A stretch of 64,000 nucleotides of DNA from Pseudomonas sp. VD-NE ins (lineage in GTDB: Bacteria; Pseudomonadota; Gammaproteobacteria; Pseudomonadales; Pseudomonadaceae). The stretch spans positions 1,879,001 to 1,943,000 of the forward strand of contig NZ_CP134772.1 in assembly GCF_031882575.1 (NCBI RefSeq), given 5' to 3'. Shown piece after piece: positions 11,748 to 21,665 of the stretch. The notes under the pieces were generated by a model. It was given only the letters and a program-made list of their open reading frames with translations. It did no database searches and had not been told where the DNA came from. The translations under genes were made by a program, and so were the position numbers. Numbering within the stretch: position 1 is the first letter of the stretch; the number at the start of each line of letters is the position of its first letter.

Positions 11748-13061
11748 ATGAAAGTTTTGAAAGGTCAGGACATCCTGGCACTTGGCTTTATGACGTTTGC
11801 CCTGTTCGTTGGGGCTGGCAACATCATTTTCCCGCCTATCGTGGGCTTGCAGGCCGGACCTCACGTCTGGATGGCCGCGCTGGGCTTCCTGATCACTGCG
11901 GTGGGGTTGCCGGTGATCACTGTCGTTGCACTGGCCAAGGTCGGTGGGGCGATGGATGCGCTAAGCAGCCCGATCGGCAAGATTGCTGGCGGCATTCTGG
12001 CGGCAGCGTGCTACCTGGCGGTCGGCCCGTTGTTCGCCACCCCGCGTACCGCGACCGTATCCTTTGAAGTAGGCTTGGCGCCGCTGACCGGCGAAAGCCC
12101 GCTGGCACTGTTCCTCTACAGCTCGGTGTACTTCCTGCTGGTGTTCTTCATCTCGCTCTACCCTGGGCGTTTGCTGGACACTGTCGGCCGTTTCCTCGCG
12201 CCGCTGAAAATCATCGCACTGGCAGTTCTCGGCATCGCTGCATTCGCCTTGCCGGCAGGTGACATCGGCCAAGGCACGCCGGAATACGTGGCGGCACCGT
12301 TCTCCCAAGGCTTTATCAATGGTTACCTGACCATGGATACCCTGGGTGCACTGGTGTTCGGCATCGTTATCGTTAATGCGATCCGCTCCCGTGGCGTCGA
12401 GTCGCCGGCGCTGATCACCCGTTACGCGATCATCGCCGGGCTGATTGCCGGTGTCGGTCTGGCGCTGGTGTATGTCAGCCTGTTCCGCCTCGGTTCCGGC
12501 AGCCACGAAGTGGCCGTGGGCGCGACCAACGGCGCGGCGGTACTGCACGCGTATGTGCAACACACCTTCGGTTCGCTGGGCAGCGGTTTCCTCGCGGTAC
12601 TGATCTCGCTGGCGTGTCTGGTGACGGCGGTCGGTCTGACTTGCGCCTGTGCCGAATACTTCAGCCGTGTGCTGCCACTGTCCTACAAGACTCTGGTGAT
12701 CATTCTGGCGGCGTTCTCGCTTCTGGTGTCCAACCTGGGCCTGACCAAGCTGATTGCTTTCTCGATTCCGGTGCTGACTGCGATTTATCCGCCGTGCATC
12801 GTGCTGGTGGCACTGAGCTTCTGCAAAGACTTCTGGCATGAGCACGGCCGCATTCTCGGTCCGGTGATGCTGGTGTCGTTCGTGTTCGGCACCATCGACG
12901 CGCTGAAAGGCGCCGGTCTGGCCGGCTGGATGCCATCGCAGTTGTCGCACCTGCCACTGAGCGAGCAGGGCCTGGCATGGCTGGTGCCATGCGTGATGAC
13001 CCTGGTGGTTGCAGTGGTTTGCGATCGCCTGCTGGGCAAGCGCAGCGAAGCCGTTGCCTGA
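11748..13061 (+). CDS. brnQ: Branched-chain amino acid transport carrier BrnQ/BraZ
   Basis: LIVCS-family cation-coupled importer of leucine, isoleucine and valine in the inner membrane. 437 residues and about 12 hydrophobic segments. The N-terminus [20 protein letters not shown] and the segment [16 protein letters not shown] are hallmarks of the family. By memory it resembles Pseudomonas BraZ more than BraB. The Shine-Dalgarno before the ATG is weak, and I see no better in-frame start. It is single, with terminators on both sides. Another LIVCS substrate cannot be excluded. Confidence 0.92.
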   Translation: MKVLKGQDILALGFMTFALFVGAGNIIFPPIVGLQAGPHVWMAALGFLITAVGLPVITVVALAKVGGAMDALSSPIGKIAGGILAAACYLAVGPLFATPRTATVSFEVGLAPLTGESPLALFLYSSVYFLLVFFISLYPGRLLDTVGRFLAPLKIIALAVLGIAAFALPAGDIGQGTPEYVAAPFSQGFINGYLTMDTLGALVFGIVIVNAIRSRGVESPALITRYAIIAGLIAGVGLALVYVSLFRLGSGSHEVAVGATNGAAVLHAYVQHTFGSLGSGFLAVLISLACLVTAVGLTCACAEYFSRVLPLSYKTLVIILAAFSLLVSNLGLTKLIAFSIPVLTAIYPPCIVLVALSFCKDFWHEHGRILGPVMLVSFVFGTIDALKGAGLAGWMPSQLSHLPLSEQGLAWLVPCVMTLVVAVVCDRLLGKRSEAVA

Positions 13062-13105
13062 CGTTGTCTGACCCGCCAAAAGCGGGTCTTCAACGGTTAA
13101 ACAGA

Positions 13106-13141
13106 AATGCCCCGTATCAATCGATACGGGGCATTTTTTAT
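13106..13141 (+). terminator. Intrinsic terminator after brnQ
   Basis: AAATGCCCCGTATC / GATACGGGGCATTTTTT with a short AAT-centred loop and a T-run. A weaker hairpin (gacccgccaaaagcgggtc) sits just before it, near 13069-13088. Together they close the brnQ transcript. Confidence 0.9.
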
Positions 13142-13198
13142 GCGCGTCAGGCAGTGTCTTTTTCCCTAGGCTAACGTCGAAGGGTTGCCGAAATCTTA

Positions 13199-13226
13199 AT
13201 GTGGGAGCGAGCCTGCTCCGGGCGGC
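13199..13226 (+). repeat. Single REP half-site
   Basis: gtgggagcgagcctgctccg matches one arm of the REPIN class seen at 11429 and 31144. The inverted partner is absent; the sequence runs directly into the leader of the next gene. Confidence 0.6.
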
Positions 13227-13261
13227 GTTCCGATTTACCGCTCCTCATCACAAGGAATTGC

Positions 13262-13999
13262 ATGTCGTTCATCCAAGCCAACCTGATCCACCTGCTCGCC
13301 GCTGTCTGGTTTGTCATCTGCTGGGGCGGTTACACCCGTTATGCCTCCTGGAAGGGCCGCGATACAGCGTGTCTGGCCAGCGTGCTGCACCTGTACCGCG
13401 AAGACTGGATGCGCCGTATGCTCCTGCGTGACAACCGCATCGCCGACGCCAGCGTGATCGGTAATCTTGAGCGCAACGCTTCGTTCTTCGCCTCCAGCAC
13501 GTTGATCATCCTCGCCGGTATTCTCACTGTGCTTGGCGCATCTGAGCGGGCAGTGTCGCTGCTGGCCGATATTCCGATGGTGCAACAGGCGTCGCAGGGC
13601 ATGTCGGAAATCAAGTTGTTGTGTCTGGCGATGGTGTTCGTCTATGCCTTCTTCACCTTTAGCTGGTGCATGCGTCAGTACAATTTTGCGGCGGTTTTGG
13701 TCGGCTCGGCGCCAATGATCGGTGAGCGACATGTTTCCGAACAGGAGCGCAAGGCGTTCGCTGCGCGGGCGGCGCGAGTGATTTCGATGGCGGCCAACCA
13801 GTTCAACTTCGGGCTGCGCTCATACTACTTCGGCATGACCATGCTCGCGTGGTTCGTCAGCCCATGGTTGTTCATGCTGATGAGCGCCGGTGTGGTATTG
13901 GTCTTGTACCGCCGCGAGTTTCATTCCGACGTTCTCGATGTCATGGTCTATACCCCTACAGAAGCCCCCATTCCCGAGACAAACAAAGAGGTCGCTTGA
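13262..13999 (+). CDS. DUF599 family membrane protein
   Basis: Predicted inner-membrane protein of the DUF599 family, function unknown. 245 residues. An N-terminal hydrophobic helix (about 5-22) ends in WGGYTRYASWKGRD. A soluble stretch with EDWMRRMLLRDNRIADASVIGNLERN follows, then about three more helices, including the SWCMRQYNFAAVLVG segment. The ATG at 13262 has a good AAGGA 6 bases upstream; the longer frame from 13199 would translate REP sequence. It overlaps the MAPEG gene by one base (TGATG), so the two form an operon. Confidence 0.85.
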   Translation: MSFIQANLIHLLAAVWFVICWGGYTRYASWKGRDTACLASVLHLYREDWMRRMLLRDNRIADASVIGNLERNASFFASSTLIILAGILTVLGASERAVSLLADIPMVQQASQGMSEIKLLCLAMVFVYAFFTFSWCMRQYNFAAVLVGSAPMIGERHVSEQERKAFAARAARVISMAANQFNFGLRSYYFGMTMLAWFVSPWLFMLMSAGVVLVLYRREFHSDVLDVMVYTPTEAPIPETNKEVA

Positions 14000-14400
14000 T
14001 GAGTATTCCGTTCTGGTGTGTGTTTATCACTGCGCTGTTGATTTACATCGCGCGTATGCCGGTGGGCAAGGCGATGAAAGAGCAGGGCGGTTACAACAAC
14101 CACTTGCCGCGCCAGCAACAAGCGCAATTGACTGGCTACGGCGCGCGGGCACTGGCTGCGCATCAGAATACGATTGAAGCGTTCATGTTGTTCGCGGTCG
14201 GTGTATTGATGGCGCACACCACTCAGACGGCAGGATGGCTGATCGATACGTTGGCAATCGTTTTTGTTATCGCGCGGATCCTCTACTTGTGGCTCTATCT
14301 GGCCGACCAGCCCAAGCTGCGCAGCCTGGTTTGGGTAGTTGGCTTACTGTGCTCGCTGTTACTGATGATTAGTCCGACTTTTAGAACGGTCTTGCTCTAA
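13999..14400 (+). CDS. MAPEG family membrane protein
   Basis: 133-residue, four-helix membrane protein of the MAPEG family (membrane-associated proteins in eicosanoid and glutathione metabolism). Visible family features are the short first helix followed by R-x-P and the central ARALAAHQNTIEAFMLF, where the Asn-Glu pair is conserved in bacterial MAPEG proteins. The bacterial substrate is unknown. It starts within the stop codon of the DUF599 gene. A terminator follows. Confidence 0.85.
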   Translation: MSIPFWCVFITALLIYIARMPVGKAMKEQGGYNNHLPRQQQAQLTGYGARALAAHQNTIEAFMLFAVGVLMAHTTQTAGWLIDTLAIVFVIARILYLWLYLADQPKLRSLVWVVGLLCSLLLMISPTFRTVLL

Positions 14401-14428
14401 GGCGACCTTGTCACTAAATGACAGGCAA

Positions 14429-14461
14429 AAGAAAACCCGCACTTGGCGGGTTTTCTTTTTT
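14429..14461. terminator. Bidirectional terminator between MAPEG gene and lipoprotein gene
   Basis: AAAAGAAAACCCGC acttg GCGGGTTTTCTTTTTT has a T-run on the plus strand and an A-run on the left side. It can end both the rightward MAPEG operon and the leftward lipoprotein gene. Confidence 0.88.
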
Positions 14462-14478
14462 CTGCAGCAAAAAGCGAA

Positions 14479-14715
14479 TTATTGCTTCTTGGCAGCTTCT
14501 TCTTGTGCAGCAGCGTTCGATTCAGCCTGAGCTTTGGCAGCTTCGGCGTTTTCTTTCGCAGCGTCGTTCACTTTATCCTGAGCTTTGTTCATGTCTTGCT
14601 GAGCTTGTTCAGCATGTTGGTTGGCATCTTGAGCTTTGTCCTCGGATTTTTTATCGCAGGCAGCGAGACCGAGGGAAGCGGTCAACATCAAGGCAATAGC
14701 TAAAGTCTTACGCAT
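14479..14715 (-). CDS. Small Ala/Gln/Lys-rich lipoprotein
   Basis: 78-residue predicted lipoprotein. The start MRKTLAIALMLTASLGLAAC gives a typical signal peptide and lipobox (LAAC, Cys20), with the Shine-Dalgarno aaggaga 8 bases before the ATG; the longer upstream frame has no support. The mature part (DKKSEDKAQDANQHAEQAQQ...) is charged, rich in Ala, Gln and Lys, and probably forms one long coiled coil, as in Lpp/OprI-like or stress-related envelope lipoproteins. I do not recognise a specific function. Confidence 0.85.
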   Translation of the reverse strand: MRKTLAIALMLTASLGLAACDKKSEDKAQDANQHAEQAQQDMNKAQDKVNDAAKENAEAAKAQAESNAAAQEEAAKKQ

Positions 14716-14873
14716 GGGGTGTTTCTCCTTATGGAAAATAACTACTGGCCTTAAGAGCTTGGTGCTGAGGGTTAAGTTCCTCATTTCTTTCAGATATATA
14801 AGTTTGTTTTTACACGGAACTTTTGCTGTATTGCTTACTACTGGCAAAAGGCTCTAACGAGAGTAGTTATCAT

Positions 14874-15350
14874 ATGGCCGAAAACCCCGTTTTTGAGCGC
14901 GCGACGCGGTTTCTCTCCGCGCTGCGACACTGTCAGGTGCTCGGATTGCGCGTGTACAGCGCGTCCAGCGAAGGGCTTACGGTGATCCTTCCGTACAGCA
15001 CGAAAATTGTAGGTAATCCACAGACCGGGGTTATTCACGGCGGCGCAATCACCTCGTTGATGGACACCGCCTGCGGAATGTCCACACTGTGCGTTTTGCC
15101 GGAATTCGAGGTCTGCCCGACGCTCGACCTGCGCATCGACTACATGCATGCCGCCGAACCCGATAAAGATGTGTATGGCTTTGCTCAGTGCTACCGGGTG
15201 ACCACCGACGTGATCTTCGCTCGCGGTTTCGCCTATCAGGACGATCCCGAGCGGCCGATCGCCCATGTGGTCGGTACGTTCATGCGCATGGGCAAGGGCC
15301 TCAAAGGCACCAAAGGCTTTGGCGGTGCGATCAAGGGAGAAGGGCAATGA
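14874..15350 (+). CDS. PaaI-family hot-dog thioesterase (first of a pair)
   Basis: 158-residue acyl-CoA thioesterase-like protein of the PaaI/4HBT hot-dog fold. The motif VIHGGAITSLMDTACGMS carries the His-Gly-Gly and the Asp used for catalysis or CoA binding in the family. TLDLRIDYMHAAEP is the conserved second strand. Substrate unknown. The ATG at 14874 follows a weak gagag Shine-Dalgarno. It overlaps the next thioesterase gene by four bases (ATGA), so the two may form a hetero-oligomer. Confidence 0.88.
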   Translation: MAENPVFERATRFLSALRHCQVLGLRVYSASSEGLTVILPYSTKIVGNPQTGVIHGGAITSLMDTACGMSTLCVLPEFEVCPTLDLRIDYMHAAEPDKDVYGFAQCYRVTTDVIFARGFAYQDDPERPIAHVVGTFMRMGKGLKGTKGFGGAIKGEGQ

Positions 15351-15799
15351 GCGACGACCTGAAACATCAGTTGCAGCAGGCTCACGCTCAGGGCGACTAC
15401 GCGCCGCTGTTGCAGTTGATTCCCTACGCCGGGCTGATCGGCATCGAATGCTCACGCGTCGGCGATGAATTACTGTTCAAACTCCCTGCGAACAAGGACA
15501 ACATTGGTAACCCTTTGTTGCCGGCGATTCACGGCGGGGTGATTGCCGGGTTCATGGAGCTGGCTGCCGCCCTGCATCTGTTGATCTTCACCGGCGCACC
15601 GGGCGTGCCGAAGATTATCGATTTTTCCCTCGATTACCTGCGTGCCGGGCAGTTTCGCGACACCTGGGCCAAGTGTCAGGTCTGCCGCCAGGGCCGACGC
15701 GTCGCCAACGTCGCGATCACTGCCTGGCAAAGTACCGAAAGCGAACCGATTGCCACTGCGCGTGCTCACTTCAAAATCGATGAGCCCTTGAAATCCTGA
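15347..15799 (+). CDS. PaaI-family hot-dog thioesterase (second of a pair)
   Basis: 150 residues, same fold as the gene before it. It has [20 protein letters not shown] and [13 protein letters not shown]. The catalytic acidic residue in the HGG helix is Glu (ME) where the first gene has Asp (MD), so the pair is diverged rather than a recent copy. Start ATG overlaps the upstream stop; Shine-Dalgarno gggagaaggg. Substrate unknown. Confidence 0.88.
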   Translation: MSDDLKHQLQQAHAQGDYAPLLQLIPYAGLIGIECSRVGDELLFKLPANKDNIGNPLLPAIHGGVIAGFMELAAALHLLIFTGAPGVPKIIDFSLDYLRAGQFRDTWAKCQVCRQGRRVANVAITAWQSTESEPIATARAHFKIDEPLKS

Positions 15800-15881
15800 A
15801 CAGCGCCCCAAACTCACAAGACAACCCGCCGCCGACCATTTCGGGTCGCGGCCACTGCCATCTGATTGGAGTTTGATGACC

Positions 15882-17786
15882 ATGAGTGTGGAAACTCAAA
15901 AGGAAACCCTGGGCTTCCAGACCGAGGTAAAGCAACTGCTGCACCTCATGATCCATTCGCTGTATTCCAACAAGGAAATCTTCCTTCGCGAATTGATCTC
16001 GAACGCCTCTGACGCTGTAGATAAATTGCGCTTCGAAGCCCTGGCCAAGCCAGAGTTGCTTGAAGGCGGCGCTGACCTGAAAATCCGTGTGAGCTTCGAC
16101 AAGGACGCCAAGACCGTCACCCTCGAAGACAACGGTATCGGTATGAACCGTGACGATGTGATCACCCACCTGGGGACCATCGCCAAATCCGGCACCGCCG
16201 ATTTCATGAAAAATCTTTCGGGCGATCAGAAGAAAGATTCGCACCTGATCGGCCAGTTCGGTGTGGGCTTCTATTCCGCCTTCATCGTTGCCGACCAGGT
16301 TGACGTGTACTCCCGTCGCGCCGGCACTCCAGCCAGCGAAGGCGTGCACTGGTCGTCGAAAGGCGAGGGCGAGTTCGAAGTCGCCACCATCGACAAACCA
16401 GAGCGCGGCACCCGCATCGTTCTGCACCTGAAAGCTGCAGAAGACGAATTCGCCGATGGCTGGCGTCTGCGCAACATCATCAAGAAGTATTCCGACCACA
16501 TTGCTTTGCCGATCGAGCTGCCGAAAGAAGCTGCAGCTGCCGAAGGTGAAGAGGCTCCGGCCGTTGAATGGGAAACCGTCAACCGCGCCAGTGCACTGTG
16601 GACCCGTCCGCGCACTGAAGTGAAGGACGAGGAATACCAGGAGTTCTACAAGCACATCGCTCACGACTTTGAAAATCCGCTGGCCTGGAGCCACAACAAA
16701 GTCGAAGGCAAGCTCGAATACAGCTCGCTGCTGTACGTACCGGCCCGCGCACCGTTCGACCTGTACCAGCGTGAAGCGCCGAAAGGCCTGAAGCTGTACG
16801 TGCAACGCGTGTTCGTCATGGATCAGGCCGAGTCGTTCCTGCCGCTGTACCTGCGCTTCATCAAAGGCGTGGTCGATTCCAATGACCTGTCGCTGAACGT
16901 GTCGCGTGAAATCCTGCAGAAAGACCCGATCATCGATTCGATGAAGACCGCGCTGACCAAGCGCGTGCTCGACATGCTGGAAAAACTGGCGAAAAACGAA
17001 CCTGAGCAATACAAAGGCTTCTGGAAAAACTTCGGTCAGGTCATGAAAGAAGGCCCGGCAGAAGATTTCGCCAACAAGGAAAAAATTGCCGGTCTGCTGC
17101 GTTTCGCATCGACCAACGGCGACGACGGCGAGCAGATCGTTGGTCTGGCCGACTACCTGGCGCGCGCCAAGGAAGGTCAGGACAAGATCTACTACCTCAC
17201 CGGCGAAACCTACGCACAGGTCAAGAACAGCCCGCACCTGGAAGTCTTCCGCAAGAAAGGCATCGAAGTGTTGCTGCTGACCGACCGCATCGATGAGTGG
17301 CTGATGAGCTACCTCAGCGAGTTCGACGGCAAGACTTTTGTCGACGTGGCACGCGGTGATCTCGATCTGGGCAACCTGGACTCGGAAGAGGACAAGAAAG
17401 CCGCAGAAGAAGTCGCCAAGTCCAAAGAAGGTCTGGTCGAGCGTCTGAAAACCGCGCTGGGCGATTCCGTGGCTGAAGTGCGGGTTTCCCATCGACTGAC
17501 CGATTCGCCGGCCATCCTGGCCATCGGCGAACAGGATCTGGGTCTGCAAATGCGTCAGATCCTCGAAGCCAGCGGGCAGAAGGTTCCGGATTCGAAGCCG
17601 ATCTTCGAATTCAACCCAAGCCACCCGCTGATCGAGAAACTCGACGGCGAGCAGAGCGAAGAGCGTTTTGGCGACCTGTCGCACATCCTCTTCGATCAGG
17701 CTGCGCTGGCGGCTGGTGACAGCTTGAAAGATCCGGCCGCTTATGTGCGCCGTCTGAACAAGCTGCTGGTTGAACTGTCGGTTTAA
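15882..17786 (+). CDS. htpG: Chaperone HtpG (Hsp90)
   Basis: ATP-dependent cytosolic Hsp90 chaperone, 634 residues. The N-terminal GHKL ATPase has [28 protein letters not shown] and [15 protein letters not shown]. The middle domain has [19 protein letters not shown]; the C-terminal dimerisation domain has the expected length. I chose the ATG at 15882 ([16 protein letters not shown]), 10 bases after GGAG and matching Pseudomonas HtpG; two upstream in-frame starts are too close to the GGAG. I see no clear heat-shock promoter in the short spacer. Confidence 0.98.
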   Translation: MSVETQKETLGFQTEVKQLLHLMIHSLYSNKEIFLRELISNASDAVDKLRFEALAKPELLEGGADLKIRVSFDKDAKTVTLEDNGIGMNRDDVITHLGTIAKSGTADFMKNLSGDQKKDSHLIGQFGVGFYSAFIVADQVDVYSRRAGTPASEGVHWSSKGEGEFEVATIDKPERGTRIVLHLKAAEDEFADGWRLRNIIKKYSDHIALPIELPKEAAAAEGEEAPAVEWETVNRASALWTRPRTEVKDEEYQEFYKHIAHDFENPLAWSHNKVEGKLEYSSLLYVPARAPFDLYQREAPKGLKLYVQRVFVMDQAESFLPLYLRFIKGVVDSNDLSLNVSREILQKDPIIDSMKTALTKRVLDMLEKLAKNEPEQYKGFWKNFGQVMKEGPAEDFANKEKIAGLLRFASTNGDDGEQIVGLADYLARAKEGQDKIYYLTGETYAQVKNSPHLEVFRKKGIEVLLLTDRIDEWLMSYLSEFDGKTFVDVARGDLDLGNLDSEEDKKAAEEVAKSKEGLVERLKTALGDSVAEVRVSHRLTDSPAILAIGEQDLGLQMRQILEASGQKVPDSKPIFEFNPSHPLIEKLDGEQSEERFGDLSHILFDQAALAAGDSLKDPAAYVRRLNKLLVELSV

Positions 17787-17797
17787 CCAAGTTGCAG

Positions 17798-17822
17798 AAA
17801 AACCCGCTTCGGCGGGTTTTTT
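17798..17822 (+). terminator. Intrinsic terminator after htpG
   Basis: AAAACCCGC ttc GGCGGGTTTTTT, 11 bases after the htpG stop, with a strong stem and T-run. Confidence 0.92.
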
Positions 17823-17854
17823 CATTCTGGTGTTTAACAAATCAGGAGTCAGAA

Positions 17855-18583
17855 ATGAGCCAAGTCACTGTACGTTCCGTGGTCTATCAGATTGACGGCC
17901 AGCCTTATGAAGGTCGCATGGCGTTCGATGCCGAGCACAAGGGCGCGCGTCCGGGTTTGTTGATGGCGCCGAACTGGATGGGCGTTAGCGCCGGTGCCGA
18001 AGAGATCGCCAAGTCGGTCGCGGCCAAGGGCTACGTGGTGTTGATTGCTGACGTTTATGGTCAGGCGGTGCGTCCGCAGAATGCTGATCAGGCGGGCGCG
18101 GCGATGATGCCGTTGAAGAATGATCGTGCGCTGCTGCGCACGCGTATGCAGGCGGCGTTCGAGCAGTTGCAGAAGCAGGGCGAAGCCGCAGTCGATACGT
18201 CGAAACTGGCGGTGTTTGGTTTCTGCTTCGGCGGGTGCTGTGCGCTGGATCTGGCCCGCACGGGGGCGCCGGTGAAGGCGGCGGTGTCGTTCCATGGCAC
18301 GCTGGACTCGCCGAACCCGGCGGATGCGCAGAACATCAAGGGCTCGGTGCTGGTGCTGCACGGTGCTGCAGATCCGTTGGTGCCGAAAGAGCAGTTGCCG
18401 GCGTTTGAAGACGAGATGAATGCCGCGAAAGTCGATTGGCAGTTGCTCAGCTATGGCGGCGCGGTGCATTCGTTTACCGATCCGCATGCCAATGTGCCTG
18501 GCAAGATGATGTACGACGCGAAGACCGCCAAGCGTGCGTTCAAGTCGATGCATGATTTGCTGGATGAAGTGTTTAAGGGCTGA
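17855..18583 (+). CDS. Dienelactone hydrolase family protein
   Basis: Cytosolic alpha/beta-hydrolase of the dienelactone hydrolase family, 242 residues. The catalytic triad is visible: Cys in FGFCFGGCCALDLA, Asp in HGAADPLVP and His in YGGAVHSFTDP. There is no signal peptide. ATG at 17855 with AGGAG about 8 bases upstream; the longer frame from 17792 would start inside the htpG terminator. No catabolic genes are adjacent, so a detoxification or housekeeping role is more likely than chlorocatechol degradation. Confidence 0.9.
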   Translation: MSQVTVRSVVYQIDGQPYEGRMAFDAEHKGARPGLLMAPNWMGVSAGAEEIAKSVAAKGYVVLIADVYGQAVRPQNADQAGAAMMPLKNDRALLRTRMQAAFEQLQKQGEAAVDTSKLAVFGFCFGGCCALDLARTGAPVKAAVSFHGTLDSPNPADAQNIKGSVLVLHGAADPLVPKEQLPAFEDEMNAAKVDWQLLSYGGAVHSFTDPHANVPGKMMYDAKTAKRAFKSMHDLLDEVFKG

Positions 18584-18593
18584 AAGCGAAAAG

Positions 18594-19056
18594 CCCCTCA
18601 CCCTAACCCTCTCCCGGAGGGAGAGGGGACTGATTGGGGGATGCTGAAGGACTACGCCGACCTGAAAGGGCAGTGCTGAATCCATAATCGCCAAGACTTT
18701 TCAGGTTAGCGTATAACCTGAGACATCTCGGTCGGCTCCCTCTCCCTCTGGGAGAGGGCTGAGGTGAGGGTACTGATGGTGGGTGCTCAACCAACGCGTC
18801 GAACTGAAGGTGTCTTGGTGAATCCATAATCGCCAAGATTTTTCAGGTCGATGTATGACGCAAGACATCTCGGTCGGCTCCCTCTCCCTCTGGGAGAGGG
18901 CTGGGGTGAGGGTACTGATGGTGGGTGCTCAACCAACGCGTCGACCTGAAAGTGTCTTGGTGAATCTATAATCGGCAAGACTTTTCAGGTCGATGTATGA
19001 CGCCAGACACCTCGGTCGGCTCCCTCTCCCTCCGGGAGTGGGCTGGGGTGAGGGTC
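18594..19056. repeat. Palindromic element followed by tandem copies with a 142-bp period
   Basis: A REP-like inverted pair (cccctcaccctaaccctctc ... ggagagggctgaggtgaggg, 18594-18770) has a conserved interior containing gaatccataatcgccaagac, then ttttcaggt. The right-hand part is repeated. The word gtcggctccctctccctc starts at 18731, 18873 and 19015, and the word tgaatccataatcg at 18677, 18819 and 18961, exactly 142 bases apart each time. The copies differ at a few positions. The array fills the 478-base space between the dienelactone hydrolase and pirin genes; no gene is visible in it. Confidence 0.92.
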
Positions 19057-19061
19057 AAGGC

Positions 19062-19928
19062 TTAACGCGGCAACTCGATCCGCTCAATTTCCCCCGGCAC
19101 CGTCGGCCAATCCCCGGCCGGCCATTTACGCCGTGCCTCATCAATCGCCGCCGGGTCGCTCGCAACAAAATTCCAGTTGATCCGCCGCGGCCCGTCCAGC
19201 GGCGCGCCGCCGAACACCACCGCGTGTACATCGCTTTCGGCGAACAAGCTCATCTCTTGCCCAGCCGGCAGCACCACCAGCGTATGCGGTTCGATCACTT
19301 CGCCATTCAACAGCGCATCTCCGCTCAAAACATACACCGCCCGCTCTTCATGCTCGGTCGGAATCAGCAGGGTGGTCGCCGTTTGCATCTTAACTTCCGC
19401 ATACAACGTAGGAGAAAGCACCGGCACTGGCGATTCCAGGCAAAAGCCTGACCCGGCAATCATGCGAATCTGTACGCCGAGGTTATCGCTGACCGGCAAG
19501 GTCGCCGCCGGGTGATGGCTGTAATGCCCGGGACCTTGTTCATGATTCTTGGGCGATGCCAGCCAGATCTGCAAGCCGTGCATGGTGAAGCTCTGGTCCC
19601 ACAACGGCTCAGGCGTGCGTTCAACATGCGCAATCGCGCTGCCGGCGGTCATCCAGCTGACATCGCCAGCGGCAACAACCTGATCCGAGCCGAGGCTGTC
19701 CTTGTGCTGAATCTGCCCTTCAAACAAATACGTGAGCGTCGACAGACCGATGTGCGGGTGCTGTCGGATGTTCATGCCTTTGCCCGTCGGATAAACCGTC
19801 TCGAGCATGTGATCAAAAAACACGAAAGGCCCCACGCTGCGGCATTTGGCTGACGGCAACGGGCGCAGAATCGGCTGGCCTTCGACGTCTTCGGCGCGCG
19901 GGCGGATGATCAGAGGTTGCGTGTCCAT
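19062..19928 (-). CDS. Pirin family protein
   Basis: Bicupin protein of the pirin family (metal-binding, possible quercetinase or regulatory role), 288 residues. The N-terminal cupin has QHPHIGLSTLTYLFEG with the metal-binding His residues and the conserved DSLG and VERTPEPLWDQ... segments. The C-terminal Pirin_C domain has ERAVYVLSGDALLNGE. The start MDTQPLIIRPRAEDV was chosen (ATG at 19928); the longer frame has no family support. It lies upstream-adjacent to an osmC gene on the same strand. Confidence 0.9.
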   Translation of the reverse strand: MDTQPLIIRPRAEDVEGQPILRPLPSAKCRSVGPFVFFDHMLETVYPTGKGMNIRQHPHIGLSTLTYLFEGQIQHKDSLGSDQVVAAGDVSWMTAGSAIAHVERTPEPLWDQSFTMHGLQIWLASPKNHEQGPGHYSHHPAATLPVSDNLGVQIRMIAGSGFCLESPVPVLSPTLYAEVKMQTATTLLIPTEHEERAVYVLSGDALLNGEVIEPHTLVVLPAGQEMSLFAESDVHAVVFGGAPLDGPRRINWNFVASDPAAIDEARRKWPAGDWPTVPGEIERIELPR

Positions 19929-19989
19929 GGTGCATTCCAGGCTGAGCGGGTGATGCCAGAAGCATAACCCGCCGCTGGCATCAGGAGGA

Positions 19990-20406
19990 TTACTGGCTAT
20001 CAAAACCTTGCGGGGCGTGGGTTTCGATTGTCACTTCGCTGGTGGTCATCAGCTTGTGGATCGGGCAGCGGTCGGCGACGCGCAGCAGTTCCTCGCGCTG
20101 GGCGTCGGTCAGGACGCCTTTGAGAGTAAGGGTGACGTGCAAGACGTATTTGCCTTTCTGCTCTTCGCTGTTGTCGCGTTTGACGTCGACCCCGACGCCA
20201 GTCAGCGGGATATCTTTCTTCTTCGCGTACATCTTCAGGGTCAGCGCTTTGCAGGCGCCGAGGGCGGCATCGAAGTAATCGTGCGGCTCAGGCGCCGAGC
20301 CTTCGCCGCCGGCCGATTTCGGCACGTCGGCAAACAGTTCGTGGTCATCAATCTGTACGGTGTGACGAAAACCTTCAGCGGAGACGGTATTGACGGTAAC
20401 GGTCAT
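19990..20406 (-). CDS. OsmC family protein
   Basis: 138-residue peroxide-reducing OsmC/Ohr-superfamily protein. The two redox cysteines are in ALGACKALTLKMYA and ADRCPIHKLM. The ATG at 20406 (MTVTVNTVSAEGFRHT) follows a GAGGT-type Shine-Dalgarno; the longer frame adds 13 unsupported residues. It is followed by the pirin gene 61 bases downstream on the same strand, so the two may be co-transcribed. Confidence 0.88.
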   Translation of the reverse strand: MTVTVNTVSAEGFRHTVQIDDHELFADVPKSAGGEGSAPEPHDYFDAALGACKALTLKMYAKKKDIPLTGVGVDVKRDNSEEQKGKYVLHVTLTLKGVLTDAQREELLRVADRCPIHKLMTTSEVTIETHAPQGFDSQ

Positions 20407-20559
20407 GGGAACCTCACTGGCAGTAGGAAAAGTCGCTTCGATCAAAAAAGACCTTGCAGTTATAGAGCATTCCCACCGGTACGCGTTCCACTTTCCTGCG
20501 GGATGAACCCTTGTCGTCAGGGCGGGGTCTAGGCTATGCCTACTTCCTGGAGATTACTT

Positions 20560-21591
20560 GTGTCCCTGTATCGTTTGAGTCTTGCCTGCCTTCTGTTGCT
20601 TGCCGGCAACGTCAGCGCCCGCGAATACACCTACAGCGACGCGCACTTGCATTACGTGGATTTTTTCCAGGAAAGCGCCGGCATGGCGAAATTGCTGACG
20701 GCGATGAAGGACGGTTCCGTCGAGCACGTGATGATTTCCGGTATTCCGGTGGCGAAGAAGTGGCATGAAGACGAACCCAAGCGACCGCGCTATTACGCAG
20801 GTGATGACGCTGACGCCTATTGGTACAGCGCAACCGATGTGATCGTTGCCGATGCCGTGCAAAAGCTGAGCGCCGAGCAGCGCCAGTACTTTCATCCGTT
20901 TTTGTCCGGCTTCAATCCAAACGACAAGAACTCCGCCGCGCACATCCAGCGCATGCTCGATCTGTACCCGGGGCTGTGGCAGGGCATCGGCGAGGTGTTC
21001 ACCCGGCATGACGATCTCACCGCGCTGACGTCCGGCGACACGCCGCGGGCCAACAATGAAGCGATGACCAAGATCTATCATCTGGCTGCCGAGAACGATC
21101 TGCCGGTGATGCTGCATTCCAACATCACTTCCAAGCGTGAGAAAAATCCGCTGTACCTGAAGGAAATCGAAGAGCCGCTGCGTAATCACCCACACACGCG
21201 ATTCATTTGGGCTCACGCCGGCACCAGCGCTGAAATCCATCGGCATCAGACGCAACTGAGTTTCTTGCTGCCAACCCTGACGCGCATGCTTGAGGCGTAT
21301 CCCAATCTTTTTATCGATCTGTCATGGAGCATGCTCACACCGTATCTGCTGGATGAGCAGGGTAAACCTCGACCGGAATGGTTGGCGTTGGTCGAGAAAT
21401 ACCCCGAACGCTTCATGCTTGGCTCCGATGTGGTGGGACGTTTCAACAAGCTCGGTGAGGAAATGCGCAGCTTCAAGCCGTTCCTTGATGCGTTGCCCGA
21501 GGACGTTGCGAAAAAAGTCGCTCGGGATAACTTCCTGGCGATCTTGCCGCGAACGGTGCTCAAGTCCGAGAAAACTACGCTGAATCGTTAA
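20560..21591 (+). CDS. Exported amidohydrolase family protein
   Basis: Metal-dependent TIM-barrel hydrolase (amidohydrolase_2 type) predicted to be exported, 343 residues from a GTG start. The signal peptide ([14 protein letters not shown]) ends near residue 20. [11 protein letters not shown] carries the first metal-binding His-x-His. [26 protein letters not shown] and LGSDVVG provide the remaining metal or substrate positions. GTG at 20560 has GGAG 7 bases upstream; an ATG at 20536 would add 8 residues and is the main alternative. Substrate unknown. Confidence 0.82.
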   Translation: MSLYRLSLACLLLLAGNVSAREYTYSDAHLHYVDFFQESAGMAKLLTAMKDGSVEHVMISGIPVAKKWHEDEPKRPRYYAGDDADAYWYSATDVIVADAVQKLSAEQRQYFHPFLSGFNPNDKNSAAHIQRMLDLYPGLWQGIGEVFTRHDDLTALTSGDTPRANNEAMTKIYHLAAENDLPVMLHSNITSKREKNPLYLKEIEEPLRNHPHTRFIWAHAGTSAEIHRHQTQLSFLLPTLTRMLEAYPNLFIDLSWSMLTPYLLDEQGKPRPEWLALVEKYPERFMLGSDVVGRFNKLGEEMRSFKPFLDALPEDVAKKVARDNFLAILPRTVLKSEKTTLNR

Positions 21592-21636
21592 TGCCAACGG
21601 TTCGAAGGATCAAGGCCTTTTGATATCGCCTTTTCG

Positions 21637-21665
21637 TCTTACGCATTTTTCCGCCGGGCCGATAC
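21637..21665 (+). promoter_or_regulatory. Possible FliA (sigma-28) promoter of the chemoreceptor gene
   Basis: GCCGATAc at 21658-21665 matches 7 of 8 bases of the flagellar sigma -10 consensus GCCGATAA. A weak -35 (tcttacg, at 21637) lies at the right distance. It sits 57 bases before the chemoreceptor ATG, where such promoters are expected. The -35 match is poor. Confidence 0.35.

Noticed and set aside
15771..17840. 689-codon open frame on the minus strand opposite htpG
   Set aside because: Antisense shadow of htpG, which has all Hsp90 motifs.
18594..19056. CRISPR array as explanation for the 142-base period
   Set aside because: Repeat units are 142 bases with no short constant repeat/variable spacer pattern, and no cas gene is near. 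Elements are REP-like.
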